The position numbers and the translations under genes are program-made. A stretch of DNA of 64,000 nucleotides from assembly GCF_000321415.2 (NCBI RefSeq), contig NC_019902.2:1116001-1180000 (forward strand), read 5' to 3'. The DNA comes from Thioalkalivibrio nitratireducens DSM 14787. GTDB taxonomy: Bacteria; Pseudomonadota; Gammaproteobacteria; Ectothiorhodospirales; Ectothiorhodospiraceae. This document shows, piece after piece, positions 23,688-32,693 of this stretch. Numbering within the stretch: the stretch's first letter is position 1; each line of letters starts with the position of its first letter. The notes below the pieces were generated by a model. The model searched no databases. It saw only the letters and a program-made list of their open reading frames with translations, and was not told the DNA's origin.

Positions 23688-26321
23688 TCAGCCGGTGGGT
23701 GCGCCGGCGGCCGGGTTCGCGTAGCAGAGCAAGTGCTGCCGCACGACGTCGGCGACGACCCGCAGATCCCGACCGCGCACGTCGTAGACGCGCACCGCGG
23801 CGGCAACCGCGGGGTCGCGGGCCTCGTCGCCGGGAGGTGGCAGCCGGCAGTGGCCGGGCAGGGCGTCGAGCCAGGCGGGGCGGAAATCGGTTCCGGATTC
23901 CTGGGGGAACAGGGCTACGTAGCCGATTCGTGATTCGACCAGATCCTGGAAGAAATGCGAGCCGAACGACAGGTCCGGAATCATGCCCGCGCCCAGTTCG
24001 GCCACTTCGACCAGCACGGCCACCCGGTTGATATCTGCAAAGCGGATCGGTATGCCGAGCTCCGGGCTGCTGGTGCCCCAGCGGCCGGGACCGATCAACA
24101 GCACCGGGTCGGCGTCGCGGTCTGCGACCGCGCGGTTGATCTGTCCGACCAGCCGCGCCACCGCGAAGCGCTGGGGAACGCTCAGTGCGCTGTATCGCGG
24201 GCCGTCGATGTGCACGACGCGCGCGATCGGCTGGTCGATGTTTCCGCCCATGAAACGCCCCCGGGTCTCGAACAGCAGGCTGGCCGAGCGGACCCTGTCC
24301 GGCAAGGTCACAGCCTGCCCTTCGCCCAGGGTTTGCAGCGGCCGGCACTGGACCAGGTTCACCGAGGGTAGCCCGTCGGCGGCCAGGTGCACCGTGAACT
24401 CCACGTCCACCGGGTAAGCATAGGCCCGTTCCAGTTCGCGGAGCAGGCGCCGCATCAGTGGCACGAACGCGGTCTCCCGCAACAGCGGGGTGAACGTGAG
24501 CCGCCAGACCGGGCCACCTCCGGGCAGCGTGCGCGAACGTTCGCTGGCCTCTCGGTCGCGCTCTGCCACCCAACGCAGCGGAAGCTCCGCGGCGGCCTGC
24601 ACCAACTGGCGCAGCGGCAGCGAGCGCGGGCGGTTGTCGAGGATGTCGAGCACGTCGACCGTGTGCTGCGAGTACCGGTAGGTCTCGCTCCGCTCGCGGT
24701 ACGGGCGCTTGTGCGGCTGATCGAGGGCGACCACGCAGGCATGGTCGCCCTCGATCCGGTCCACCGCGCGGGTGCCCAGCCCCAGCACCAGGCGGAGCAT
24801 CCCCGCCTCGGGATCCATGTCCGGATCCCATGCGAACGTGTTGCGCGAGACGCCGACTCCGGCGGCGTCCGGGAGATAGTAGCGGCCGTGGTAACGCCCG
24901 TTCACGCGCTGCAGCAGCAGCGCCATCGGCTCTTCCATCTGCGCCAGGCCGCGCTGCTGCCGGTAGACCAGCGCGTCCTCGCTCATCGTCGACGCGTAGA
25001 CTTGGCGGATCGCGTCCTCCAGCTCTTCCAGGCGCCGGTCCGGCGAGCCCTGGTTGACCCGGAAAACGCTTTCGTACTTGCCGGCGAAGGCATTGCCGAA
25101 GCCGTCTTCCTGCAGGCTGCTGGAACGCACCAGAATCGGGTACTGGCCGAAATAGTCGAGCATGCGTTCGAGCTCGAGGCGGATCTCGCCCGGAATCTCG
25201 CCCCGCAGCATGCCTTCGCGCAGCGAACGGGCCTCGTCGAAATAGCCCTCGGGGCTGCGCTGGCGCATGATCCGCGGCCACCAGCGGTTGTGCACCAGGT
25301 AGGAGTAGTAGACGTCCGAACCGAGGAAAAACGAGTCGTGCGGCTCGAGGTGGCGGCCCCAGTATTCGCGGTCCGCGTGCAGCAGCGCCTGCCGCGCGAG
25401 CAGCATCCCCACGGCCTTGCCGCCGATGTAGCCGCTGCCGATCATGCGCGCCCGCACCGTAAGCAGGTCTTCCAGCGTCAGGTACCGGCGGGCGAGCTGC
25501 AGGATGCGTTCCTCGCGCCCGATCAGCACCGTGAGCAGATGCTCCAGGATCGCGACTCGGCGAACTGGATCGGTGGTCGGCGCGCTGGCCTCGGTCGCCT
25601 CGAGGAACATGCGGTCCCAGCAGTCGAGCTGGCGCTGGCTCGCCTGCTGGTGTCGGTGTTCAAGCGCTGCCTGGAGGTGTGTGGCGTCGCTGCTGTCGAT
25701 CACCGGAACGAAGCATTCGCCCTGCTGCCTGTGCGGGAGAAACATCGTCGGCGACTGGCGGCGCCAGACCTTTACCGGTTGGATATGGCATTCCTCCCGG
25801 GCATGGTGCACGTCGATCAGTACCTGCGTGGTCTCGCGGATCCGCGACAGCGTGGTGTGCGAATGGCTCTGGGGCTGGAGTGCGAAGTAGGCGACGGTGT
25901 CGAGTTCGTAAAGGTACGGGCAGACCACGCGGAAGAAGTTGCCGACCATGTAATCCGTGGCCCAGGCCGATAGCAGGTCCGACAGGGAGTCGCAGATGTA
26001 GAATGCGCCGCGTCCGTGGTCGGTGATCAGTTGGTAGACCTGACGCGTAAACGCCTCGAAACCGCCGGTCGCGTCGACGGTGACGGTCCGGACCCCGGGT
26101 CCGGGCAGCACCAGCGGCGCATGCCGGCCGAAGCGCAGGTAGATGATCTGGCGCCGCTGTGCGCTGGCCGCCGCGACGAACGGCTGTACGAAGCGCCGGT
26201 AGTCGTCGATGTCGTCGACGCGCCAGACGAGGTTGTCGCCGATGCGCAGCCCGTCGAGCACCGTGTCCAACCCGGCGATCCCGGTGGAAACGATCTCACG
26301 GTCGGTGAATCCGGCATTCAT
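23688..26321 (-). CDS. KaiC-like N-domain fused to PEP synthase/PPDK ATP-grasp domain
   Basis: The 877-residue protein has two parts. Residues 1 to about 230 resemble a KaiC/RecA-like fold (STGIAGLDTVLDGLRIGDN...) but show no Walker A GxxxxGKT where one would be expected. From about 330 onward there is a PEP-synthase/pyruvate phosphate dikinase N-terminal ATP-binding domain (YIGGKAVGMLLARQ, ILVRSSSLQEDGFGNAFAGKYESVF, GMLRLVLGLGTRAVDR). The phosphohistidine swivel domain and the PEP/pyruvate barrel are absent, so it is not a PEP synthase. ATG 26321 marks the conserved-looking start; upstream frame is non-genic and includes the tRNA. Position next to glgC may link it to carbon storage, but the role is unknown. 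Confidence 0.8.
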   Translation of the reverse strand: MNAGFTDREIVSTGIAGLDTVLDGLRIGDNLVWRVDDIDDYRRFVQPFVAAASAQRRQIIYLRFGRHAPLVLPGPGVRTVTVDATGGFEAFTRQVYQLITDHGRGAFYICDSLSDLLSAWATDYMVGNFFRVVCPYLYELDTVAYFALQPQSHSHTTLSRIRETTQVLIDVHHAREECHIQPVKVWRRQSPTMFLPHRQQGECFVPVIDSSDATHLQAALEHRHQQASQRQLDCWDRMFLEATEASAPTTDPVRRVAILEHLLTVLIGREERILQLARRYLTLEDLLTVRARMIGSGYIGGKAVGMLLARQALLHADREYWGRHLEPHDSFFLGSDVYYSYLVHNRWWPRIMRQRSPEGYFDEARSLREGMLRGEIPGEIRLELERMLDYFGQYPILVRSSSLQEDGFGNAFAGKYESVFRVNQGSPDRRLEELEDAIRQVYASTMSEDALVYRQQRGLAQMEEPMALLLQRVNGRYHGRYYLPDAAGVGVSRNTFAWDPDMDPEAGMLRLVLGLGTRAVDRIEGDHACVVALDQPHKRPYRERSETYRYSQHTVDVLDILDNRPRSLPLRQLVQAAAELPLRWVAERDREASERSRTLPGGGPVWRLTFTPLLRETAFVPLMRRLLRELERAYAYPVDVEFTVHLAADGLPSVNLVQCRPLQTLGEGQAVTLPDRVRSASLLFETRGRFMGGNIDQPIARVVHIDGPRYSALSVPQRFAVARLVGQINRAVADRDADPVLLIGPGRWGTSSPELGIPIRFADINRVAVLVEVAELGAGMIPDLSFGSHFFQDLVESRIGYVALFPQESGTDFRPAWLDALPGHCRLPPPGDEARDPAVAAAVRVYDVRGRDLRVVADVVRQHLLCYANPAAGAPTG

Positions 26322-26442
26322 CGGCGGGCTCTTGAGCCGGATTCGCGGTGGCGCGCGTTGGTACTGGCGGGAGATTCCATTACCATGCCGCACGCAGGGC
26401 ACCCGCGAACCCCGCGTGCGGCATGGCCCCTGCGGCAATTTC

Positions 26443-26529
26443 GGGGGCGTGGCGGAACAGGTAGACGCAGCGGACTTAAAATCCGCTGGCCGCAAGGCCG
26501 TGCCGGTTCGATTCCGGCCGCCCCCACCA
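26443..26529 (+). tRNA. tRNA-Leu (anticodon UAA)
   Basis: An 87-base tRNA with acceptor stem GGGGGCG (26443-26449) pairing with CGCCCCC (26519-26525), encoded CCA end (26527-26529), anticodon stem GCGGA/TCCGC with loop CTTAAAA giving anticodon TAA at 26477-26479, a long class II variable arm (TGGCCGCAAGGCCGT region) and T-arm GGTTCGATTCC. It reads UUA and UUG leucine codons. It lies alone between the fusion gene and the DUF1566 gene. Confidence 0.97.
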
Positions 26530-26717
26530 ACCGCTTCGATGACGTCACCGAATTCGGGGTTCGTAACCCGTGCGGTAGGTGCGGTGCGCGGCCAGACGTT
26601 CCGGAGCACGATGGGCAGATGCGGAAAGGGCCCGCTTGTTTCGATTCTGCCCAACGTAGCGCCGGCTGTCCGGTTCAGGCTGCTGCTGAGTGATGGCCTC
26701 GCAGTGCGGGTACTGCA

Positions 26718-27197
26718 TCACTCGGGATCGCGCACGAGTCTTGCCTCGAAGCGCTGGCGCTTGTGGCGCCAGTTGCTGAAGCCGTTCGCGAAGTGGACGC
26801 TCCAGGCATAGTACGCGTCGTAGGCGGCCTCCGAGGAGGACCAGAAGTTCGACGGCGGCGTCTCGGGGAATGCCGTGGGATCGATGGCCGGATTGAACAT
26901 CCGGTACTCGACCAGCGTCTGCAGTTCGTCCATCGTCGGCAGCCGCCATCCATCCTTGCCGGCGAACTCGGTATTCAGGTCCCTTGCCTGGTCCCAGGTA
27001 AAGCGATCGGCACGCCCGCTGCAGCTCTGGCCCGTCCAGGACTGGCCGAGGCTGCAGCGCATCCATTGCAGGCCCGTCTGGTGATCGTGGATCACGGCTC
27101 CTTCCGCGATCGGTTCGTAGCGCGAGTCGCCCGGATCGGCCGAGGCCATCAGGGGGGCTGCGAGCAGCAGCGCGACACCCGCGATCAGACGTTTCAT
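26718..27197 (-). CDS. Exported DUF1566 (Lcl C-terminal-like) protein
   Basis: A 159-residue protein with a signal peptide (KRLIAGVALLLAAPLMASA, residues 2-20) and a DUF1566 domain: HDHQTGLQWMRCSLGQ, TWDQARDLN, WRLPTMDELQTLVEY, and the tail FWSSSEAAYDAYYAWSVHF...NGFSNW. This domain occurs in surface and adhesin-related proteins such as Legionella Lcl, and has a C-type-lectin-like character; the precise ligand is unknown. Start 27197 follows GGAG by six bases; in-frame ATGs at 27203 and 27209 are alternatives. Two cysteines (C48, C59 approximately) may form a disulfide. Confidence 0.82.
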   Translation of the reverse strand: MKRLIAGVALLLAAPLMASADPGDSRYEPIAEGAVIHDHQTGLQWMRCSLGQSWTGQSCSGRADRFTWDQARDLNTEFAGKDGWRLPTMDELQTLVEYRMFNPAIDPTAFPETPPSNFWSSSEAAYDAYYAWSVHFANGFSNWRHKRQRFEARLVRDPE

Positions 27198-27422
27198 TGA
27201 CATCTCCATTCCTCTCGTATTGTTCTGGTTGCCGGCGGGTCGCATGACATGCCCGTCCGGTCGGGGCGCGCCGACCAGAGACCGGGCACCGGAGCAGGAG
27301 CATAGCAAAAGGCGGACGCAACGGGAGCAACGATACGCCGGCAGTCGGGCCGAGGTCCTGCAGGAAATACAGGAAGGTGCCGAACGGATGACGTATCCGC
27401 GGGCGCGGGGTGTTTGCCGCGC

Positions 27423-30400
27423 TCAGGCCGGGCCGGGCGCAGAGACCCCTGAAACAGCCGGCACCGCGCGATCCCGGGCGAGATACAGGTAGACCGCGGG
27501 AACCACGAACAGCGTGAACAGCGTGCCGATGGTCATGCCGCTTGCGATCACCAGGCCCATCGCGAACCTCGAGCCGGCACCCGCGCCGCTGGCCAGCAGC
27601 AGCGGCACCATCGCGATCACGGTCGCGGCGGTGGTCATCAGGATCGGACGCAGGCGCAGGCTGGCGGCTTCCTCGATCGCCTCGCGCATGGAATGCCCCT
27701 TCCTCTGCAACTGGTTCGCGAATTCGACGATCAGGATGCCGTGCTTCGCGATCAGGCCGATCAGGGTGACCAGGCCCACCTGCGTGTAGATGTTCAGCGA
27801 GGTGAACCCGAGGCTGATGAACACCAGCGCGCCCGCCACCGACATCGGTACGGTCATCAGCATGATCAGCGGATCGCGGAACGATTCGAACTGTGCCGCG
27901 AGCACGAGGTAGATCACGATCAGCGCGAAGAAGAACGTGGCCACGAATTGTGCGCCCTCGGCCTTCAGCTGCCGCGACTGGCCGGCGTAGTCGATGGTGT
28001 AGCCGGTGGGCAGCACTTCCGCCGCGATGCCGTCGAGCAGGTCCAGGGCCTCGCCGAGGGTCACGCCGGGGCGCGGCACGCCGGACAGCGTGACCGCATT
28101 CAGCTGCTGGAAACGGCGCAGGCTCCGCGGCACCACGGTCTCCTCCAGCGTGACGATATTCGACAGCGGCACCGGTTCGCCGTCCCGGGTGCGGGTGTAG
28201 AGTTCACCGAGCTGGTCGGGGTTCAGGCGCTCGCTGCGCTGCACCAGCGGGATCACCCGGTAACTGCGGTTGTCCAGCGCGAAACGGCCGGTAAAGCCGC
28301 CCGAGAGCAGCGGTGCCAGGTCGGCGGTCAGCATGGCCATGTCGATGCCCATCTGCGCGGCCTTGTCGCGGTCGATCTTCAGGTCCACCCGCGGCTTGTC
28401 GAAGTCGAGGTCCGAGTCCATGAATATGAACCGGCCGCTCGCCATCGCGCGGTCGATGATCTCGTCGGCGAATTCACCGAGGTTCTCCGTCGGACCGGTG
28501 GAGCCAATCACCATGCTGACCGGTGCGCCACCGCCTCCGGGGCTCGGCAGCGAGGGCGGTTCGACCGCGAAGATGCTGAGTGCCGGGATCGTGTCGAGGC
28601 GCGGCTGTAGATCCTGCTCGAGAATCTCGCCCGTCGAACGCCCGCGCTGGTCCCAGGGCGCCATCACGAAGCCCGCGATCGCCTCGTTGGTGCTGGGCGT
28701 GGCGCCGCCGCCGAAACCGTTGACGATGAAGATGTTCCGCAACTCGGGGATCTCGTCCAGGAACCCGTCGATCAGCCGGGTATTGCGCTCGACCAGATCC
28801 AGGCCCAGGTAGGCATCGCCCTCCATGACCGAGAACACGAAGCCCTGATCCTCGGGTGGCTCCAGCTCGCTGGAACTCGTGACGAACAGGAAGTAGCAGG
28901 ATACGAGCACGATCAGGCCGAAGGCGAGCAGCGTGAAGCGCTCGTTCAGCGCGCCGTGTAGCCGGCGCCGGTAGCGCGCCTGCAAAGCGCTGAAGCGCGC
29001 GTCGAGCCAGCCCTCGAGTCGGCCACCCGGGCGGCCGCCTTCGTGGCCCTTCAGGATGCGTGACGCCAGCATCGGCGACAGCGTCAGCGCGACGATGCCG
29101 GAAATCAGCACCGCGCCGGCCAGGGTGAACGCGAACTCGACGAACAGCGTGCCGGTGAGTCCGCCGACGAAACCGATGGGAAGGAACACCGCGATCAGCG
29201 TGGTCGACATCGCGACGATCGGCCAGGCGAGTTCCCGGGCGCCCTGGAGCGCGGCGTCGAACGGGCGCATTCCGTCCTCGATGTGCCGGTGCACGTTCTC
29301 GACCATGATGATCGCGTCGTCGACCACGATCCCGATCGCGAGCACCATCGCGAGCAATGTCAACAGGTTGATCGAGAACCCCATCAGCAGCATCAGCAGG
29401 AAGGTGCCGATCAGCGACAGGGGAATCGAGACCGCAGGGATCGCGACGCTGCGCAGCGACCCGAGGAAGAGATAGATCACCACCAGCACGATGCTCAGCG
29501 CCAGCGCGATGGTCACGATCACCTCTTCGATCGCGCTCTCGATGTAATCGGTGGAGTCGTAGACGATCTCGGCGTTCAGGCCCTCGGGCAGTTGCGGGCG
29601 GATGCGCTCGCGGAACGCGTCGCGCACGTCGGCGATCACGTCCAGCGCGTTCGCGTCGGGCGAGAGTTCGATGCCGACGAAGGTCGCATTCTGGGCGTTG
29701 AAGCGCACCGAGACGTCGTAGCTCTCGGACCCGAGCTCGACCGTGGCGATATCCTCGAGCCGTACCATCGCACCTTCTTCCTCGCGCACGATCAGGCGCT
29801 CGAATTCGTCAGGCCGGGACAGGTCGGTTTCGGCGGTCAGGTCCACCGTGACCAGTTGCCCGCGGGTGCGTCCGACCGCCGCGAGCACGTTGTTCGCCTG
29901 CAGCGCCGCCCGGATGTCGCGGCCGGTGACGCCGTAGGCGGCCATGCGGTCGGCATCGAGCCAGATGCGCATCGCGAACGTCTCGCCGCCGAGAATTTCG
30001 GCGCGCTGCACACCGGCGATGGTCGACAGCTCGGGTTCCACCACGCGGGTGAGGTAGTCGGTGATCTGGTTGTTCGCGAGCCGGTCGGAGAAGAACGACA
30101 GGTACATCGCGGCAATGCTCTCGCCGACGGTGAGTTCCACCACCGGATCCTCGGCTTCGGTCGGCAGGTCGCCGCGGACCTTGTTCACCTGTGCCGCAAT
30201 CTGGGTCAGGGCCTGGTTGGGGTCATCGTCCAGGCGCAGGTAGGCCTGGATCACACTGATCCCGGGCACGCTGGTCGACACCAGGTAGTCGATGCCCTCG
30301 GCAGCCGCGACCTCGCGTTCGATCGGCGTGGTCACGAAGCCCTGGATCAGGTCCGCGTCCGCGCCGATATACGCGGTGCTGACGGTGACGACCGCGTTCT

Positions 30401-30521
30401 TGACCTCGGGAAACTGACGTACGTTCAGATCGACGATCGCGCGCAGCCCGAGCAGCAGGATGAACAGGCTGACCACGGTGGCCAGCACCGGTTGCCTGAT
30501 GAAAATATCCGTGAAACGCAT
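27423..30521 (-). CDS. RND efflux pump permease, HAE1 family
   Basis: A 1032-residue inner-membrane proton-driven efflux transporter with the RND layout: N-terminal helix (VLATVVSLFILLLGLRAIVDL), a large periplasmic loop, six helices that carry the proton-relay aspartates in VVDDAIIMVEN near residue 407, a second periplasmic loop and six more helices. It exports hydrophobic or amphiphilic compounds with the membrane fusion protein encoded upstream; no outer-membrane TolC-type gene is present here. It is the last gene of a tetR-MFP-RND set on the minus strand, 40 bases after the fusion-protein stop. Confidence 0.95.
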   Translation of the reverse strand: MRFTDIFIRQPVLATVVSLFILLLGLRAIVDLNVRQFPEVKNAVVTVSTAYIGADADLIQGFVTTPIEREVAAAEGIDYLVSTSVPGISVIQAYLRLDDDPNQALTQIAAQVNKVRGDLPTEAEDPVVELTVGESIAAMYLSFFSDRLANNQITDYLTRVVEPELSTIAGVQRAEILGGETFAMRIWLDADRMAAYGVTGRDIRAALQANNVLAAVGRTRGQLVTVDLTAETDLSRPDEFERLIVREEEGAMVRLEDIATVELGSESYDVSVRFNAQNATFVGIELSPDANALDVIADVRDAFRERIRPQLPEGLNAEIVYDSTDYIESAIEEVIVTIALALSIVLVVIYLFLGSLRSVAIPAVSIPLSLIGTFLLMLLMGFSINLLTLLAMVLAIGIVVDDAIIMVENVHRHIEDGMRPFDAALQGARELAWPIVAMSTTLIAVFLPIGFVGGLTGTLFVEFAFTLAGAVLISGIVALTLSPMLASRILKGHEGGRPGGRLEGWLDARFSALQARYRRRLHGALNERFTLLAFGLIVLVSCYFLFVTSSSELEPPEDQGFVFSVMEGDAYLGLDLVERNTRLIDGFLDEIPELRNIFIVNGFGGGATPSTNEAIAGFVMAPWDQRGRSTGEILEQDLQPRLDTIPALSIFAVEPPSLPSPGGGGAPVSMVIGSTGPTENLGEFADEIIDRAMASGRFIFMDSDLDFDKPRVDLKIDRDKAAQMGIDMAMLTADLAPLLSGGFTGRFALDNRSYRVIPLVQRSERLNPDQLGELYTRTRDGEPVPLSNIVTLEETVVPRSLRRFQQLNAVTLSGVPRPGVTLGEALDLLDGIAAEVLPTGYTIDYAGQSRQLKAEGAQFVATFFFALIVIYLVLAAQFESFRDPLIMLMTVPMSVAGALVFISLGFTSLNIYTQVGLVTLIGLIAKHGILIVEFANQLQRKGHSMREAIEEAASLRLRPILMTTAATVIAMVPLLLASGAGAGSRFAMGLVIASGMTIGTLFTLFVVPAVYLYLARDRAVPAVSGVSAPGPA

Positions 30522-30561
30522 GGCGTATCCCGTTGGAATCGTGGGCAGGGGGCGCGTGGGA

Positions 30562-31674
30562 TCAGGCGTTGTCGGGGGCGGGCGCGGCGTCCTCGGTCGG
30601 ACGTGCCTGCTCGGTGATCTCTACCGGGGTCTCGTTCTGCAGCTTCAGCAGGCCACTGCTCGCGACGCGCTCGCCGGGCTCGAGGCCCCCGGTCACGCGG
30701 ATCAGGTCGCCCCGGCGTTCGCCGGTCTGAACGAAGCGCTCGCGGGCCCGGAGCAGGCCGTCATCGTCTTCATAAATGACAAAAACGGAATTTCCGAAAG
30801 GGTTGAAACGAATGGAAGTTTGTGGAAGGACGATGACCTCCTCCGCGTCACCGGAAGCCAGTGTGACCCGGGCGAACTGGCCCGCGCGCAGCCGGCCTTC
30901 CGGATTGGAAACCAGTGCCTGCAACTCGAAGGTCCGGGAGCCCGAACGCACCCGGGGTTCGATGGCGCTGATTCGCCCCTCGAAGGTCTCCGCGAACGCA
31001 TCGACCTGCAGCCGGATCGGCTGGCCGGCCCGCACCTGGCCCAGGCGCTTTTCGGCCAGCATGAAGTTCACGTAGATCGGGTCTACCGACTCCAGCGCCA
31101 CGATGCCGTCGCCGGGGGAGACGTATTGCCCCAGGTTCACCCGCCGTATCCCGAGCACCCCGTCGAAGGGCGCCCGCAGGTATTTCTGGTTGATGCGCGC
31201 CTGCTGCGCCGCAACCGCGGCCCGCGCCTGTTCGGCCTCGGTCTGCCGGCGCTGCACCTCGGCCTCGGAGATGTTCCGCTCCTGGGCAAGGCGCCGGGCA
31301 CGCTGGAGTTCCTGCTCGGCAAGGCGTACCGCCGCCTGCAGGCTCGCCAGCTCGGCCCGGTCGGTTTCTGTATCCAGCCGCAGCAGCATCGCTCCTTCCA
31401 GGACCTCGGTCCCCGGCTCCAGCAGGATTTCCCGCACGATTCCGCCGACCTCGGTGCTGAGCATCGCGCCCTGTACCGCCTCCAGGGTACCCACTGCGCG
31501 GATCTCGGGCGTCCAACGGGCCATCTTCGCCTCGGTGGCGGTAATGGTGGCGGTCGGCATCGGCATACTGTCGAAGAACGCGTCGATCTGGTTGTCGATG
31601 AACGCCTTGAACCCGAAGATGCCGCCGAAGACCAGCGTCACTGCGATCAGCATTAGAACGAAGCGTTTGGACAT
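30562..31674 (-). CDS. RND efflux membrane fusion protein (periplasmic adaptor)
   Basis: A 370-residue adaptor with an N-terminal membrane anchor (FVLMLIAVTLVFGGIFGF, residues 4-21), lipoyl half-motifs (GGIVREILLEPGTEV and YLRAPFDGVLGIRRVNLGQYVSPGD) flanking a coiled-coil hairpin (residues about 115-175, ALAQ/ERN heptads) and a C-terminal beta-barrel (RAGQFARVTLASGD). It bridges the RND permease to an outer-membrane channel. ATG 31674 lies directly upstream of the anchor; the frame upstream runs into the tetR gene and is not coding. Confidence 0.93.
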   Translation of the reverse strand: MSKRFVLMLIAVTLVFGGIFGFKAFIDNQIDAFFDSMPMPTATITATEAKMARWTPEIRAVGTLEAVQGAMLSTEVGGIVREILLEPGTEVLEGAMLLRLDTETDRAELASLQAAVRLAEQELQRARRLAQERNISEAEVQRRQTEAEQARAAVAAQQARINQKYLRAPFDGVLGIRRVNLGQYVSPGDGIVALESVDPIYVNFMLAEKRLGQVRAGQPIRLQVDAFAETFEGRISAIEPRVRSGSRTFELQALVSNPEGRLRAGQFARVTLASGDAEEVIVLPQTSIRFNPFGNSVFVIYEDDDGLLRARERFVQTGERRGDLIRVTGGLEPGERVASSGLLKLQNETPVEITEQARPTEDAAPAPDNA

Positions 31675-31705
31675 CAGGGACTCCGTGGCAGGTAGACGGC
31701 CTGGG

Positions 31706-32452
31706 TCAATTCGGCGGGGCCGGAGGTTCGGAAACGGGGTTGCGGTCCAGCAGGCCGCGGACCTGCTCGTTGCGCCGGGCAAGGGCATCGGGGTTGTCCA
31801 GATCCGCGAGCGGTTGCCAGCCAAGGCCGTTGAGCAGCGCGTGGCTGTGGTAAAGCAGCAGGTCATACGGCTCGCGGACCGCGTACGCCTCGAGCAGTCC
31901 GTGGGCATGAATCAACGTGTGCATCCCGGTGTTCAGGCACCACGGCCCCGCGGCGATCTCGACCGGGCGCAGCCAGGGCGGGCGCGGGAGGTCTCCGGTC
32001 TCGACGGCTTCCGCGACGATGCGCGCCACGGCCAGGCTGATCGGCGTACCTTCCTCCAGCAGCTGCTGGCGTCGTTCCGGTGACGCGCTGTCCCAGATCA
32101 CCTCGGTGCTGACGTACTGGATCAGGCGGAAATAGTCCGGGTGGCGCTGGCCGAAATCGATGTCGGTCAGGATCACCGCCAGCATTCGGTCACGCGTGCC
32201 GAGGGGGAGCTCCGGAATGCGCGCAAAGGCGGCGGCGCGTCGTTTCATGTCCTGGGTCGCGATCGCCAGCAGCAGATCCTCCTTGGAAGCGAAATGCTGG
32301 TACAGCGTGCCGGTCGCGTAGTCGCAGGCGTCCGCCAGCCGCGACATCTGCAGGTTCAGCAGGCCGTCGTGGCGAATCAGATCCTGTGCCGTCTCGATGA
32401 ACAGCATCTCGCGGGCGGTACGTTCCCGCAGCTTGCGTTCCCGGGTTCCCAT
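31706..32452 (-). CDS. TetR-family transcriptional regulator
   Basis: A 248-residue regulator with the N-terminal TetR helix-turn-helix (ACDYATGTLYQHFASKEDLLLAI, residues about 42-64) and a ligand-binding C-terminal domain. It is the first gene of the operon with the efflux genes and probably represses it until a substrate binds. A perfect 19-base inverted repeat lies upstream at 32474-32492 and may be its operator. The protein is longer than the usual 190-220 residues, with a proline-rich tail (SEPPAPPN). Confidence 0.9.
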   Translation of the reverse strand: MGTRERKLRERTAREMLFIETAQDLIRHDGLLNLQMSRLADACDYATGTLYQHFASKEDLLLAIATQDMKRRAAAFARIPELPLGTRDRMLAVILTDIDFGQRHPDYFRLIQYVSTEVIWDSASPERRQQLLEEGTPISLAVARIVAEAVETGDLPRPPWLRPVEIAAGPWCLNTGMHTLIHAHGLLEAYAVREPYDLLLYHSHALLNGLGWQPLADLDNPDALARRNEQVRGLLDRNPVSEPPAPPN

Positions 32453-32473
32453 TGGGATTGAGTCGTGTCCGAG

Positions 32474-32492
32474 ATTTGAATAGCGTTCAAAT
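32474..32492. promoter_or_regulatory. Candidate TetR operator
   Basis: ATTTGAATAGCGTTCAAAT, a perfect inverted repeat with seven-base arms and a five-base spacer, lies 22 bases upstream of the tetR start and in the divergent patatin promoter region. Its AT-rich arms stand out in this GC-rich DNA. Autoregulation of the efflux operon is inferred. Confidence 0.6.
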
Positions 32493-32693
32493 GATGCCAG
32501 CGCCGCTGCATACTGTCATCCTGTGCATCCGACAGGTGGTATCCGAGACCTGGGGTCGCGATCCCGACCCCGCGGTGGCTTGAGTGCGCGGGTCGGTCGC
32601 CCGCGACGAGCCGGGACAGCAGGCCGGCCTTCCTTGCGGCGGCCACTGTCTGCGGCGGTCCGGATGCTCGCGAGCTTCGAGGAGAGCGATGCC

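Noticed and set aside
22189-25281. 1030-residue minus-strand open frame over glgC and part of the KaiC/PPDK gene
   Set aside because: It is a GC-rich shadow of two real genes; its translation has no domain and glgC is clear on the other strand.
26318-26654. N-terminal extension of the KaiC/PPDK protein across the tRNA-Leu gene
   Set aside because: The extension reads antisense through a perfect tRNA; the family-like start is ATG 26321.
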